DNA from: Chlamydomonas sphaeroides | Taxonomy: Eukaryota; Chlorophyta; Chlorophyceae; Chlamydomonadales; Chlamydomonadaceae | Length of the DNA: 64,000 nt | Direction of reading: 5' to 3' | Assembly: GCA_001662425.1 (NCBI GenBank) | Contig: BDDC01000027.1 | Span: 28,146 to 92,145, forward strand | Part shown: positions 45,501 to 57,100 of the stretch, one piece after another | How positions within the stretch are numbered: position 1 is the stretch's first letter | How the letters are laid out: the number at the start of each line of letters is the position of its first letter | Made by a program: the position numbers and the translations under genes | The notes under the pieces: model-generated | What the model was told of the DNA's origin: nothing | What the model saw: only the letters and a program-made list of their open reading frames with translations | The model's database searches: none

Positions 45501-48500
45501 CTGGGCCGTCCTGCGAAAGCGCCGTAAGCCGGGTCCCATGCCAATTCCAACGGGTGGCCCCCGGGCACGCCCCACCCGCCGGTTAATATCATCCCACGGA
45601 TCTGAGGCTCTGATCAACACCATTGGTTGAGAAGGGGCAGTGATCAACAGGCCTGTTGATACCCGCCCAGACAAGATACGAGCCCTGGTGCAGCAGCCCG
45701 CGAGCGATGCCGCATGTGTGTGTTCCTTGGTATGCGTCCTCGCTTCCGTCTATCCGTTCTTGGCTGCCTCAACCCACAACACCCGCCCAGCAGCGATCGA
45801 GCCACTGATATGAGCGCGCCGCAGCAGCTAGATAGCATCGCGGGCGCCTGTGCGGGTGCCAGTGTGCTTCGACCATCGCTGCTGGCCCTGGCTGGCTCCG
45901 GCCTTGTATGTGGCTAAGGGCGTGATCGCCACACCAGCTTCGGTTGCTCGTAGGACTGGTCATACGCACAGCAGCGGCGGAGAGGGGAGGGGAGGGAGGC
46001 AGCTGCATGCAGGGAGGAGGCAGGCTCAGGCGCAGGGATGTTGCTTGGTCGTCTAGGCAGTTAGGTACCGGTAGCTAGCTAGATAAACAGGCAGGTACAT
46101 GCCGGCAGTAATAAGAGCGCGGCACAGAGGCATGCATACATGCGCCATGGTAGCCCAGCGTGCTCCAACGAAGCAAGGCCCTGCTAGCTCCCGGCCGACA
46201 AGCCAGGGCAGGCGCGCAGGCAGCGGGCAGCTCCTAATACCAACGGCTGCTGGGCGGCTGCTGCCGTTGTGCGCGCCTCTCATCACTCCAGAGACCGCAA
46301 GACGCTGCTCGGACGGAGCGAGGGCGGAAGTGGCATGCAACCGAGCAAGGACATATATACGCCGGCGAACGCGCGGCGCGGTGCTCGATTAGCATACATG
46401 CTGCCACACGCACGTATTACACAGACACACAGACACTACTCATCATCAGGCAGGCCACACGTACGTACATACATATGCCGAACATGCACCCGGCCTCGCG
46501 CCGGCGCGTCGGTCCGGCCCTGCTGGGCACAGGCTCTACCCTCGCACCGCTTGGAGGTAGCGATGGGCCTTGGGTTTGTCAGCAGACAAGCAACGAACAA
46601 ACATCGCCACGCACGAGCGAGCGAGCGGCGGACAGATCCTTGCTCGCAGTCCCATCAGCCCCATCCACGCACGACCCCCGATCGCAGCATCTCCACGTAC
46701 AACCACGCGCCGCCGCCATCCATCCAGCGCAGCCAGCACATACGTACAGGCGGCAGGCACGGCAGGGTAAGCGTGTGGGCCTCTGCAACTGTCATCGCCC
46801 AGGTAGGCAAGCAACGCCCGGGAGTGAGGCGTGCAAGCAACCAGCACGCCTGCTGCCTCGCCTCAACGGGCAGCCGCACACATAGACGTGCGTGCGTTGC
46901 CGCGACATGCTTTTAGTCGATCAAGCAAGAAAGACAGCTAGCTCGCTAGCGACATTGCCGATCGACGCTGCCGCCATGCCGCCGCTCGCTCGCTTGATAG
47001 ATCGGTAGGATAGCTGCTGCACGCAGACAGCTCGTTCTAGCTCGCTAAATCAGACAAGCCAGCTGGCACATTGCATCGATCAGCCACGATAGGTCGGGCA
47101 TCAGCACGTTCGGCAGCTATATATCTAATAGGCCAACGCATAATCGCCACGCACGTACCAACCACCGCCACAACCCGCGGCGGTCAGCACAAGCGACTCC
47201 CACGCACCACCACCACCCAACGCCGCAAAGAAATACACATTGCACCTTTCCAGTGGCAGTGCCCACCCCTCCGTTCCAGCTTCGCTTTTCACCAACGTGC
47301 AGCGGCCAGCCAGCCAACCACCAGGTCAGAAATCAAACCGAAAGGCGGCAGTCGCTCGTCCGTACGCCCACGCGGTTCGCGCGCGCCCCAACCACGCAGC
47401 TAGCAGCATAGCAGTGATAGCTACGTAGGCAGCTAGCTACATTGGTAGCGGAACACACACACAGCAGCACGGCGATGATTGAGTGCCGCCGGTCGCGGCA
47501 GCCCGCATTGCTTACCCGTACGGTGCTGATAGATGGATTGATGGTATAAATTCAGCAATGCGGCCGTGCGAGCTTGCCCCTGCCCCGCCGAAGCGGCATG
47601 CTTAGTGGGCGGCGGACAGAGCTCCGCCGCCGGCTAGCTAGCCCCATGCCACCACCCACCCGCCGCAGACGCCACACCGGCGGCGCCACACGCTTACGTA
47701 CGGACAGCCACTGCTAGTAGTGCGTAAATCGCGTCGCTGAGCCGCATGCGCGCGTCGCTTGCTTTTTTTTAGCTTTTTGGGCGTAGCCCCCTACCTTCAT
47801 CGACCGATCGATCCAACCAACCAACCAACCAACCAACCGACTCGATTGATAGACGACCACGCTCACCACACCTGCAGCAGCATGCTTCCTTGCGGCCCGC
47901 GCCTGTCGCCCCCCATGAGCCCCATGACGTGATGCGTGTACGAGCGAGCGAAGGGCGGATGGACAGAGCTCGCCCGCCCGCCCGCTCGCCGTGGCTTGCG
48001 CTCAGGTAGGCATGGCTCCCGGGCCGCCCAACCAATAAAACAACACCCGCCGTGCGTGCGTGCATGTCTGTCAAACGAGCAGACCGGCCGGGGGCAGCTC
48101 ACCTCCATCCACGGGCACGCCCACCGCCGCCCTGTTCAGACTGCATCAAAGCCCTCGCGATAGCTACAATAGCTCACTGCCGCGACGGCTCACGCACAAC
48201 CCGCAGCCATCAGGCCAGCCGCCGCACCGGCCGACGTTTCGTTTCCGCACGTGCAGTGCGCCCCCGCCGTGGCTGGGCCGGCCACGCAGCAGCAGTAGCA
48301 GGCTGTGCACACGCACGGGGCCACGCCTGCGATAGACGCCATCCACGGCGCCCCACGCAGCCGCCGCCGGGTTCAGCGCAGCATAGGCACGGCCACGCAC
48401 CCGACCGGCGGCGCGAGCCAGCGCCCGCACCCTTCGGCAACGCGCAGGCAGAGGTACGGGCGGCGGCGCAGATGCAGGCAGGCGCGCAGCCCTCCGGCGC

Positions 48501-50892
48501 GTACGTGCGTGGCATCACAACAAAACACGCATACGGCGACACAACACTGCGGCGGCGGTGGTCGGTCGCTCGCGCACGGCAGGTGGCCAGCAGCTGCTGG
48601 CTTCCTCACAGCGCAACGAACGGACCTTTCATTACTGCCGCCGGCACGCACAGCAGGAACCGTCCCTCCGCAACCTCTGCTTTGGTCTTGATCTTGATCT
48701 TGGTCCTCAAAGCAGCTTGCCACACCTGGTTGCGAGCAGCTAGAGCAACCCGCCATCCGTCCCCAGACCATCGCTCAGTGGCCCAACCATCCAGGACCAT
48801 CCACGGCCGCTCGCCTGGCACGCACGTACGGCAGGCCGCGTCGAGCAGGTACGGTAGGCGGCGTGCTTTGGCCCCCACACGCACCCCACAGAGCAAGCAA
48901 CCTAGCACACACACACGCACACACACGCAGGAAGGCGCTCATGCGCTTCTCATCGCGCTTGACAGCGAGCGAAAGCATCAGCTAGCAGCATCAGCAGCAT
49001 GCAGCTGCACCGGGGCAGCGAGACGCTCGTCCGCTCGCGGGCACCCTAGCACAAAGCCAGCCAGTAGAGAGCGGCTTGCAGTTAGCTAGCCGGCGGATAG
49101 CTAGAGCAACGCAGCTGCATACCTGAGTCAAGCAAGCGCACTCGCTCTACTCGCTCGTACGCAGCAGCAGCAGATAGACCGCTGCGTACGTGCACGCGAT
49201 CAAGCGGCTAGCACCCACCGACCGGCTTCGTTTATTGTTGGTGTAAACGGCGCACCAAAAGGAAAAGCAAGGCACCCGCAGTCCGTCATCGTGCGTCCGA
49301 AACCCCTCCCTCCTGAGGCGAATCGCTCAGCGACGATCGCTCATTATGCGCCGCCCGGTACGTGTTGCAAGCCAGCAGCCTAGCCATCATGCACGCGCGC
49401 GCTAGCCAGGTTGCGCCAGCGGTAAGCGCCATGCATGATCGATCTTCCGTACGCCCCCAGCGCTTCAGCGCGACCGAGCCCCCTCAGGAGCGCACAAGCA
49501 GGCAGGCAGGCAAGCGTGGCAAGCCGGGCCGCCCGCCGATAGCATCCCAGGCAGGCAAGCAAGCGTCTGAGGCCGCACCGGCAACCAACACATGCCGCCG
49601 CCTCCGCTCACGACTCTGTGAAAGCACACTATGCACACTTGCCACACATACACACACACGCCCTGCTGCCGCAGCACCGAAACCCCACCCCACCCCACCC
49701 TGCCCTAGCCAGCAAGCCAGCAGTGCTCTTGCGGGGCCTGCCGCCTGCCCGCGCCCCCCCAACAGCGCCGCGGCACCCACGGACGGCATGCAGACGACAG
49801 TACTTACGACTGCTGAACCAAAAAAAACGCCCATCCAGCGCCCGCTCCGCTGGACCCTGCCGCGGCGAAACGATCCCGCGCAGGCGGCCGTCCGAATTCA
49901 CGTGTCTCAGGGCTCACCTCCAGCAGCCACCGGGCGCAGCAGTCTCCGAGCCGTGCGGTCGAGCGGAGTGCCCCTCGCCGCCGCCACAAGCCCGTCTGCT
50001 GGGCTTGCTTGCTTTGCTTTGCGACCGTGGCTTGAGGGCCAGCTGCAGCGTAGCCGAATGCGCCAGGCAAAGATAGCGTGGGCGCGGGCCGCCGGCGGCG
50101 CCCTCCGGCGGCGGCGGGGGCGGCTCTGCCTTCAGGTTGATGCATGAAGTGCGTGCGTTGCGTGCGTGGACAGATGGATCGATCGATCGTTCGACCTTGA
50201 CGACCTAACCCCCACGCCCAGCAGTCTGAGCACACCAGCAGCCGCCTACTAGCGCGGGGGCGGGGCCGCACTCGCGCTTAGCGGCTTGCTCACGCCTCTC
50301 TCATCGCTCGCTCATCAGTCCAGATGCGCCAGCAGCAGGACGGACGGACGTGCACCGCTCGCCTTGCTTGCTTGGCTGCAAGTGCGCTGAGCCGTGTTAC
50401 CGGTACAACAGCATGGGCGGGCGCTGTGCGGGCACGGCGACTACGGCGACTGCATCCATCCAGCTGATACGCCACATGCAGGCAGTGCACGCGGCAACGC
50501 GCGCCGCTAACCCACCCCCGCCGATGACCCTAGCTAGCAGCTGGGACTGCTGCAGGGTCAGGCAGGCGAGGCAGGCGCACCCCTACCCATCCATCCATCC
50601 ATGCTTGCACGTACGCTATGCACGCATGCATCCTCGCGAGGGGCTCAAGGCGCTTCGACGGACCCGCAGCAGCTCTCATCTCCGCACCCGCCGACCGTTG
50701 GGTGCCCCAGCGAGGAAGCAATGACGTGGCGGCGGCTGGATGACGTAACGTAGGCGGGCAAGGCGGGAAAGCACCCGCGGCCAAAACCGGCATGCACGCA
50801 GCGCTGCGCCGCGCCGGCGGCAGCCAAGGGAGGTGCAGGCAGTAAGGCAGCAGCGCCTCGCTCGTGCCGCAGCTGCGGCGTGGGGCGGCGGC
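42527..50892. other. Gene-poor 8.4-kb region rich in tetranucleotide runs
   Basis: No conserved protein segment was found on either strand. It is rich in GCTA/AGCT runs (for example 44912-44931, 46072-46081, 47628-47641), GTAC/ACGT runs, and AGCG, GCAG and CCAA runs (47813-47838). One perfect palindrome lies at 45643-45660. Long open frames such as 48052-49089 have low-complexity Arg/Ala/His/Thr composition. It could hold 3' UTRs of the neighbours, decayed transposons or noncoding RNA; nothing specific can be named. Confidence 0.5.
45643..45660. repeat. 18-bp perfect palindrome
   Basis: ATCAACAGG followed by CCTGTTGAT. Another TGATCAACA begins about 30 bp upstream (45611), so the half-site occurs three times within 50 bp. 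Confidence 0.8.
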
Positions 50893-52545
50893 CTACTTGG
50901 TCCGCCCCATCCCCGGCTCCCTTGACAGGGCCAGGCCTTGGAACGCCTCGTGCAGCGCCGCCACGCCGCCGCCCATGCCGCCGCCGCCCATGCCGCCGCC
51001 GCCCATGCCGCCGCCGCCCATGCCGCCGCCGCCCATGCCGCCGCCCATGCCTCCTCCCATGCCTCCTCCCATGCCTCCTCCTCCCATGCCGTTCATCATG
51101 CCGCCCATGCCGCCGTATCCGCCCGGCATGGCCACCGCCGCCGCTGCCGTCGTGGCCTGCTGCTGCCGGTACAGCTGCTGGCTGTGGCCCAGGCTGGCGG
51201 CGAGCGCGCTCTGCTGCTGCGCGTACCCCAGGGCGTGTGCCTGGTTGGCGGCTACGCCGCCGACGCCGACGTTGGAGTGGAGCAGGCCGACGGTGTTGGC
51301 CGCTAGCTGGCTGTGGCTGACCGGGGGCAGGTAGTAGAGCGTGGGCATGGCGGAGGGGACTGAGTAGACGGTGGCGGAGGGGTAGGTGGTGGCGGGTATG
51401 CTCACGAAGGCCGTGGGCGCCTGGCCGATGGTGAAGGTATTGAGGATGGAGGGCTGAATCTGGGGGAGGGCAAAGGGGCGCGAGAGGGCGGTTGTGGGCT
51501 TGGACGTGGCATAGGGGGCATATTTGTGGTGGCCAGACGCACGTGGAGGAGGTTGTCTTGTTGCGAGGCATGTATGCATGGGGTGGGCAGCAGGCAGGCA
51601 CAGTTACGGCACTGTGCGCAGGGGCGTTTTGAGCGCGTGCGCGTCCTCACCTCGGGGTGGTTGAACTTGCACGTCGGCCCGAAGGCGCACCAGCCCTTCT
51701 TGAGGTAGTGCGCACAGTCGGGCTCCTCGGCGCGGACGGGGTATCCTGTGTGCAGGGATGCGCGGGCACGGTCGGGTCTGTGTTTATGAAGAGTAACCCC
51801 TGCAGGAACCGCATGTAGACGTGTGTTGTGGTGTGCAGGCGGCTGCCTGGTGCAGCCCAGTCGCTTGGCGGCAGCACTCAGGATTCCTAGCATCGGGACC
51901 TGCACATGACGGCGCGCCACCCGACCGAGTGCCCTACAGCGACGAGTTTTCAGGCTAGCAAGCTATAACGGTTGGCGAGCTTTGGATACGGCCGCGTGAG
52001 CAGCACACGAGCACACACGTGCACAAAACCTGACGACCTGACTGAGCTCCGGAGCTAAGCATAGTTACAGCAACAATGCGCGTGCGAGATTAGCATTTTT
52101 TCGTGCGCTGACCTCTTGAATTGAGCACTGGCGGAGGCCGGTCCAGCGGGTGTCTAAATTTGCAGCGGTCGCCATAGGCGCAGGTCCCCGTCCGCAGGAA
52201 GAATGTGCATAGTTGCTTCTCGCCCGAGTCCAGCGCATTCTTGCGGTCTCCCGGCACAGAGAAAGGCCCGCTATGTTGCAGGCCAAAGCCGGCCAGCCCC
52301 GAGCCTGGGCCGGCCTGCGCTCGCTGCGACTGCGTCGATGCTCCTAGTGGCACCTGAAGACCGTGTTGCGTCAGGAGCTCCAGCGCAGGCGACGCTCCGT
52401 AAGCGCCTGGCCCGCTCCCCGAGCCGTGCGCTGAGCCCACAGCCAGTGACGATATAAGCTCGGCCGCCTGGTTGTAGGCCGCTAGCTGAGGGACATCGCT
52501 GCTGCGGTCGGCCCCCTCGGCCTGCGCCGCGACGTAAGCGCTCAT
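50893..52545 (-). CDS. CCCH-type zinc-finger protein with two fingers and Gly/Met-rich tail
   Basis: Probable RNA- or single-stranded nucleic-acid-binding protein of the plant ZFN-like CCCH group. Exons on minus: 52545-52113, 51745-51651, 51459-50893; 364 residues from the first ATG in frame (an upstream exon is possible because the frame stays open above it). Both fingers fit C-x8-C-x5-C-x3-H: CTFFLRTGTCAYGDRCKFRH, and CAHYLKKGWCAFGPTCKFNH in exon 2. The linker SRGYPVRAEEPDC, formed across the 52113/51745 junction by a split Gly codon, matches the linker typical of plant ZFN proteins. Those usually have five fingers; only two are seen here. After the fingers come a Ser/Thr/Tyr/Val-rich region, Gln-rich patches, and a run of Met-Gly repeats (GGMGGGM). 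The protein ends LSREPGMGRTK. Confidence 0.85.
50974..51112 (-). repeat. In-frame trinucleotide-rich repeat encoding Gly/Met tail
   Basis: Repeats of CCGCCCATG and close variants on the plus strand encode successive MGGG/MGGGG units in the last exon of the CCCH gene. Unit length is always a multiple of three, so copy number can vary without breaking the frame. Confidence 0.8.
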
Positions 52546-54175
52546 ATGCTGGGATTGGCGTGTCCGCGCCAGCTGCTGTATGGACACGGCGCTACCTGCG
52601 AGCGGTCGAGCCTGTGAGGCCTTGATGCGACCTGCTAGCCTAACGTATAACAGGGGCGCGCTCGTTGGGACGTGTGCACGTGTTCAACCAACTTTGCCGC
52701 TCGAAGTCCGGAAGCGGTGATGGGCTGTAATACTAGGTTGTTTGTGTTGCGGTGTGGGCCTGTGCTATGCTTGTGGCAGCGTGCGTGATGCCTAGGGCCC
52801 GGCGGGCCGCGCTGCGCATGGGGTGAGTCGTACTCCCCCTGCCTTCGGATCAGGTCCATATCCCCATTTCACAGCGCATCGCTGCAGTAAAACTAAGGCA
52901 GGAGGGGTACGCCTTAGGGCTTAAAAAACAGGCGACGGCAATACCAGTTAGGTGTGCGTTAGTCGCCGACTGGACGCTGCATGCCAGGCCTTGTTCAGAT
53001 GATACTGAAGCGCGCCTTGCGCTTTGACACGGTCTTGCTTGACCGTTGCGTTTCCGCTGGGCAGTCGCACTCTTCTGCAACTTGCGCTAATACTTACACA
53101 AGCACTGCTATCTTCTAACGCCATCGCTGACCATCGGTAAACGGCCGGCCTTTCGGTTTCGCAGACGCTTTGCGCGCAGTTGGTTCCCGACTTGTCTGAC
53201 GCCATCTCAAGCCTACCAGCATGTAACAGCCACAGCCAGAATACCTGTGAAATAGGGGGCCTCACTCGGCCGCCGTCCGTCGCCTCGCTGTTCTCGCCAT
53301 TACCGACATGCCGCCGACGCTCAGTCGTCACCCGCGCACGCCTGTGCGCCACGCGCTAGCTACTGGTCCACCGCACGATTAGCTAGCTTGCCGTGTTAAG
53401 TAAAACGTTGGAGGCTGACCTTTGGTCCCCCGAGGAGCACCCCTCAACGCAAGGTCCCTTGCGCTCACGTGTTACTCACACCTTCGCGGGTAACCCAAGT
53501 CTCTATCTCACAAGCGCAGCGCAACAACCAAGGCGCCACATGTATGCGTTGTCCGCGGCGTACGCGCCGCGACGAGCGGAGCCGCTCGCCAGCGCCTTCC
53601 ACAACGCCGCTCGCCAGCGCCTTCCAAGACGCCCTCAACAGCTTGACGCCGCAGACCATGGCGCCACCCGCTAGCGCCCTAATGCACTGCAGCTAGCCAC
53701 CGCACCCTACCCCTGTATCAAGCAATCGCAAGCACACATACGCCGCACTACGGCGCCACGTGACGAAAACGACCAAGTCGGACGCACCCCGATCGCAACC
53801 CTCCTGTGCCAGCTCCTTCAACCCTACCGGCCTGCCGCCCCACCCCTCCAACGCCTGCGCCTCCGGCGGCGCGGCACCAGCCAAACCCGCACGCAACCAC
53901 CTCCCTTCCCCTTCCCGCCGTTCCAAGGCGAGTGCGGCTGCCCCACCAAGAACCAACCCTCACCGCCCCCCGGCCACTTCCGCCCTTCCGGCTCACCGCC
54001 ACCTCCACGGCGGGCCCGCGTCCAGCCTCGTACCCACCCGGTACGACACTAACCCACGCAAACCGCCTCCATCTCCCCACCCGTGTTCACAGCGCGCGCC
54101 CGGGTCCGGCGGCGTCATGCGGTGCCGCAGCTGCCCGGCACCCACGCCTCGTCCCCTGCCCCCAACCCAGGCACC
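52546..54175. other. Intergenic, FAB1 3' end to CCCH gene 5' region
   Basis: Both neighbours are on the minus strand, so this holds the FAB1 3' UTR (a possible TGTAA on minus at 53094-53098) and the promoter and 5' UTR of the CCCH gene. Between about 52880 and 53250 GC content drops relative to the rest. No coding exon is supported. Confidence 0.45.
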
Positions 54176-57100
54176 TCACGGCGCGTCCGGGTCCAGCGGC
54201 GCCTCGGCCCCCGCGCTGCCCGGCACCGGTGTGAAGTACTGCTGCATGGCGGCCCGAAAGCGGCGCATGTACTGCTTTGGCGACACGATGGTGGGCTCCT
54301 TGCCGTTGCCGCCCAGCATGCCGCTGGACTTGACCCACGTCTCCAGCTGCTTGTCCCAGGTGTACTGCGGCGAGGCGCCGCGGGGAAGGGAAGGGGAGGG
54401 CGGGGTTAGTGGCTGTGCACGCCCTTGCAGGCGGCTGTGTGGCGCACGACGCAGCGCATCGGCGCATTCAGTTACTGCGTACCGTACTGCCACATATGTT
54501 TCGTGACACGTGATTTCGTGAGGGGTTCGAAACTAGGCTCGGACTTGTTACGTGATTTCATTGTTTCGTGACGCTTGCTATGGTCCTCCGTCACTCGTGA
54601 CACAAGGTTTCGTGAGGCCCTCCAGACGCTCAGCCCGGGCTGCAACAGGCCCACGACTAGCTAGCGCCAACCACCCGTAGCAACATGCTCCTGTACCCTA
54701 TGCGCAGCAGCCTGCAAGAACCCCGCACGCAGCAGAGCGCCTGCACACAGAATGCCTGCACACAGCATGCCCAAACAGTTCCAGTCATGACCCGCGACCC
54801 AAAACATGCCAAGGCGCCGCGGGGTCTCGCTCATCCAGTTTTGCGTCTTTACTTTTAATGGGCACGGCTTGTGTTTGCGACTTCCGTTTGGCCAAGGCCA
54901 CGAAGAGGCACGCACCCGCGGCGCACCCAGCGGCTATCCCCTTGGACACCCCAGGCAGTGACTCGTGACACTACATCTCATGACTGGACCCCCGGTTGGC
55001 AAAGCTGCCGTTGTCACGTGCTTCAACTCCGTGATACCCATCACGAACTTTGTGTCACGAAACATATGTGGCAGTTCGATATGCATATGAACATGGCCAG
55101 CATATCGCTAAACGACACAATGATATCACATGAAACGATCAAGAAGGTCGGCAAGCACTAGGTACGGCACAGTACGGCAGCAATAAAAGCAAACGTTTGA
55201 GAGGGCTGATGTATGCAGTAAAGGCGTGCATTCTGTTCCGTAGGCGCTTTGCGCGCAGTTGGTTTGCTGTCAAGAGCAATGCCGGCGAAGCGGGGGCGGC
55301 GCCTTCCGTGCACGCCGTGCATAGGAGCGGCCGGTCCGCACACGTGCACGGCACATCACATATGCCCCCACACCGCGCTGCCGTACCTGGCGTATGAAGT
55401 CAATGATGGCCAGTGCCAGCACTCCGTTCTCCTTGTCCACTCCTACCAGAAGCGAGTAGTCCATCACATCCTGCTCGCGGTGGGCGGCGTCGTGGGGCCA
55501 CAGTCAGCGTTCGTCCGTACGTTGGTTCAGTTTGTTATAATGGTAAGGAAGCGATGTCCTCCTACACTGCCCTCGCCGCCCTTGCCGCCACTGTACCATT
55601 TTCTCATTACGGTATGCACAAGACGCATGGCGTCAGTGCAACCTGCTGTGCGCCGACCACCAGGACATACCTGCGATGACAGGAACGATGTGTCCGCCCA
55701 CACCGCGCGCTCCATCTGCGCCCGGCTGCGCGCGTCCACGAAGATGGGGTTGGTGTGCATCGTACGGCGCAGGTTGTCGTCCAGGTGCACCTGTGCCGTA
55801 CGGAGTACGACCACACAACAGGACACGGCGGCACGGGTCAGGGTAACAGCTTGCGCGGCACGGCAACCCCGCCTTGCCGCTAGCCCCGGCGCAACCCGGC
55901 ACGCACCCCCTCCTACACGCACAACACGAAATTGAACACACATACCAGCCGCCCCGTTCCCGCCACGCCCGCACCTCCAGCCGGTCCTCGGGCCTGCTGG
56001 CCGCGTCCGCGTTGAAGCGGTTGCGCTCGCTGCCCTTGAGGTCGTAAATGCGCGCCACGGGGCGGCCGTAGAAGCAGTTCTCCTGCACCAGCAGGTCCAT
56101 GGTGAACTCCTGCGGCGGGGGAGGGAGGGCAGGACAGGGCATGCAACGTGACACGCCGACGAACCACCGGCTGTCTCGCAACCACCACTCGGGCGCGTTC
56201 CCGAGCGGCGGCGTCCATCAAGCCGCGCGTGCTGGGCTGGCAGCTGCAAGGCCCACGAGGGCCGCGGCAGCAGGCGGAGGCGGAGGCGGAGGCTCCAGGG
56301 GACTGCCACAGCCCGCGGCAGCGACTGCCTGCCCCCGCCGCACCCGGTCCTTGAGCTCCTTGATGAGCGCCGCGCTGGCGGCGCCGCCGCCGCCGCCGCC
56401 CGCGCCGCCGCCGGGGCCGCCGCCGCCGCCGTCCAGGCCCGCCGCCGCGGGCTGCGGCTTGAAAGACACGCTGCGAGGGGGCCAGGCAGGCAGCCCGGAG
56501 GCCGTGACACTCCCAGCACCGGGCGGCCAGATTCGTAGCACCGGGCGAGCCAGGCAGGCAGCCCCACGAGGCAACCAGGACACCTCCACATTCGCAGCAC
56601 CGGGTGGGCAGCGCAGTGCAACATGCCACGCTGTCATCGAAAGGTGCAGCCACAAGACCAGCGCGAGAACGTCGAGAAGGCTGCCGGTGCCTCCGATGCA
56701 CGGCGATCCACTTTGTGCGATGTGTGGGTGGAGCGCCGCACCTAAACACGCCCAGCAGCTTGGCCAGGCAGGTGGGCGAGGAGGAGGCGGAGCCGGGCCC
56801 CAGCAGGTGGCGGCCCATGTGGGTGAAGTAGTGGGGCGCGAAGGCCATGAAGGAGGCCTTCTCGGACTGCGGGCGGCAGGGCAGGGCAGGGAGGCGGGCG
56901 GAGGAGGGGCCGGGGATGTACCATGGGGGAAACGAATTACTTGCAAATCTCCGGGGGGCCAAGGAGGGGCTGGGGAGGGATGGAGGGCAGCGGCGTGGCG
57001 TGCGGAGCTGCGCAACGCGACGCGCGAGGTTTCGGCAGCCCGCTGCAATGCCGTGGTGCAAGTGACCCCGTGCATCGCGTCGTGTGGGTTGGCCGCCCTT

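Noticed and set aside
44919..45674. Minus-strand frame with a WDDINRR-like stretch resembling a retroelement protein
   Set aside because: No reverse-transcriptase or integrase motif follows; most likely chance.
48052..49089. 345-codon frame in the gene-poor region
   Set aside because: Arg/Ala/His/Thr-rich low complexity, no domain, no splice support.
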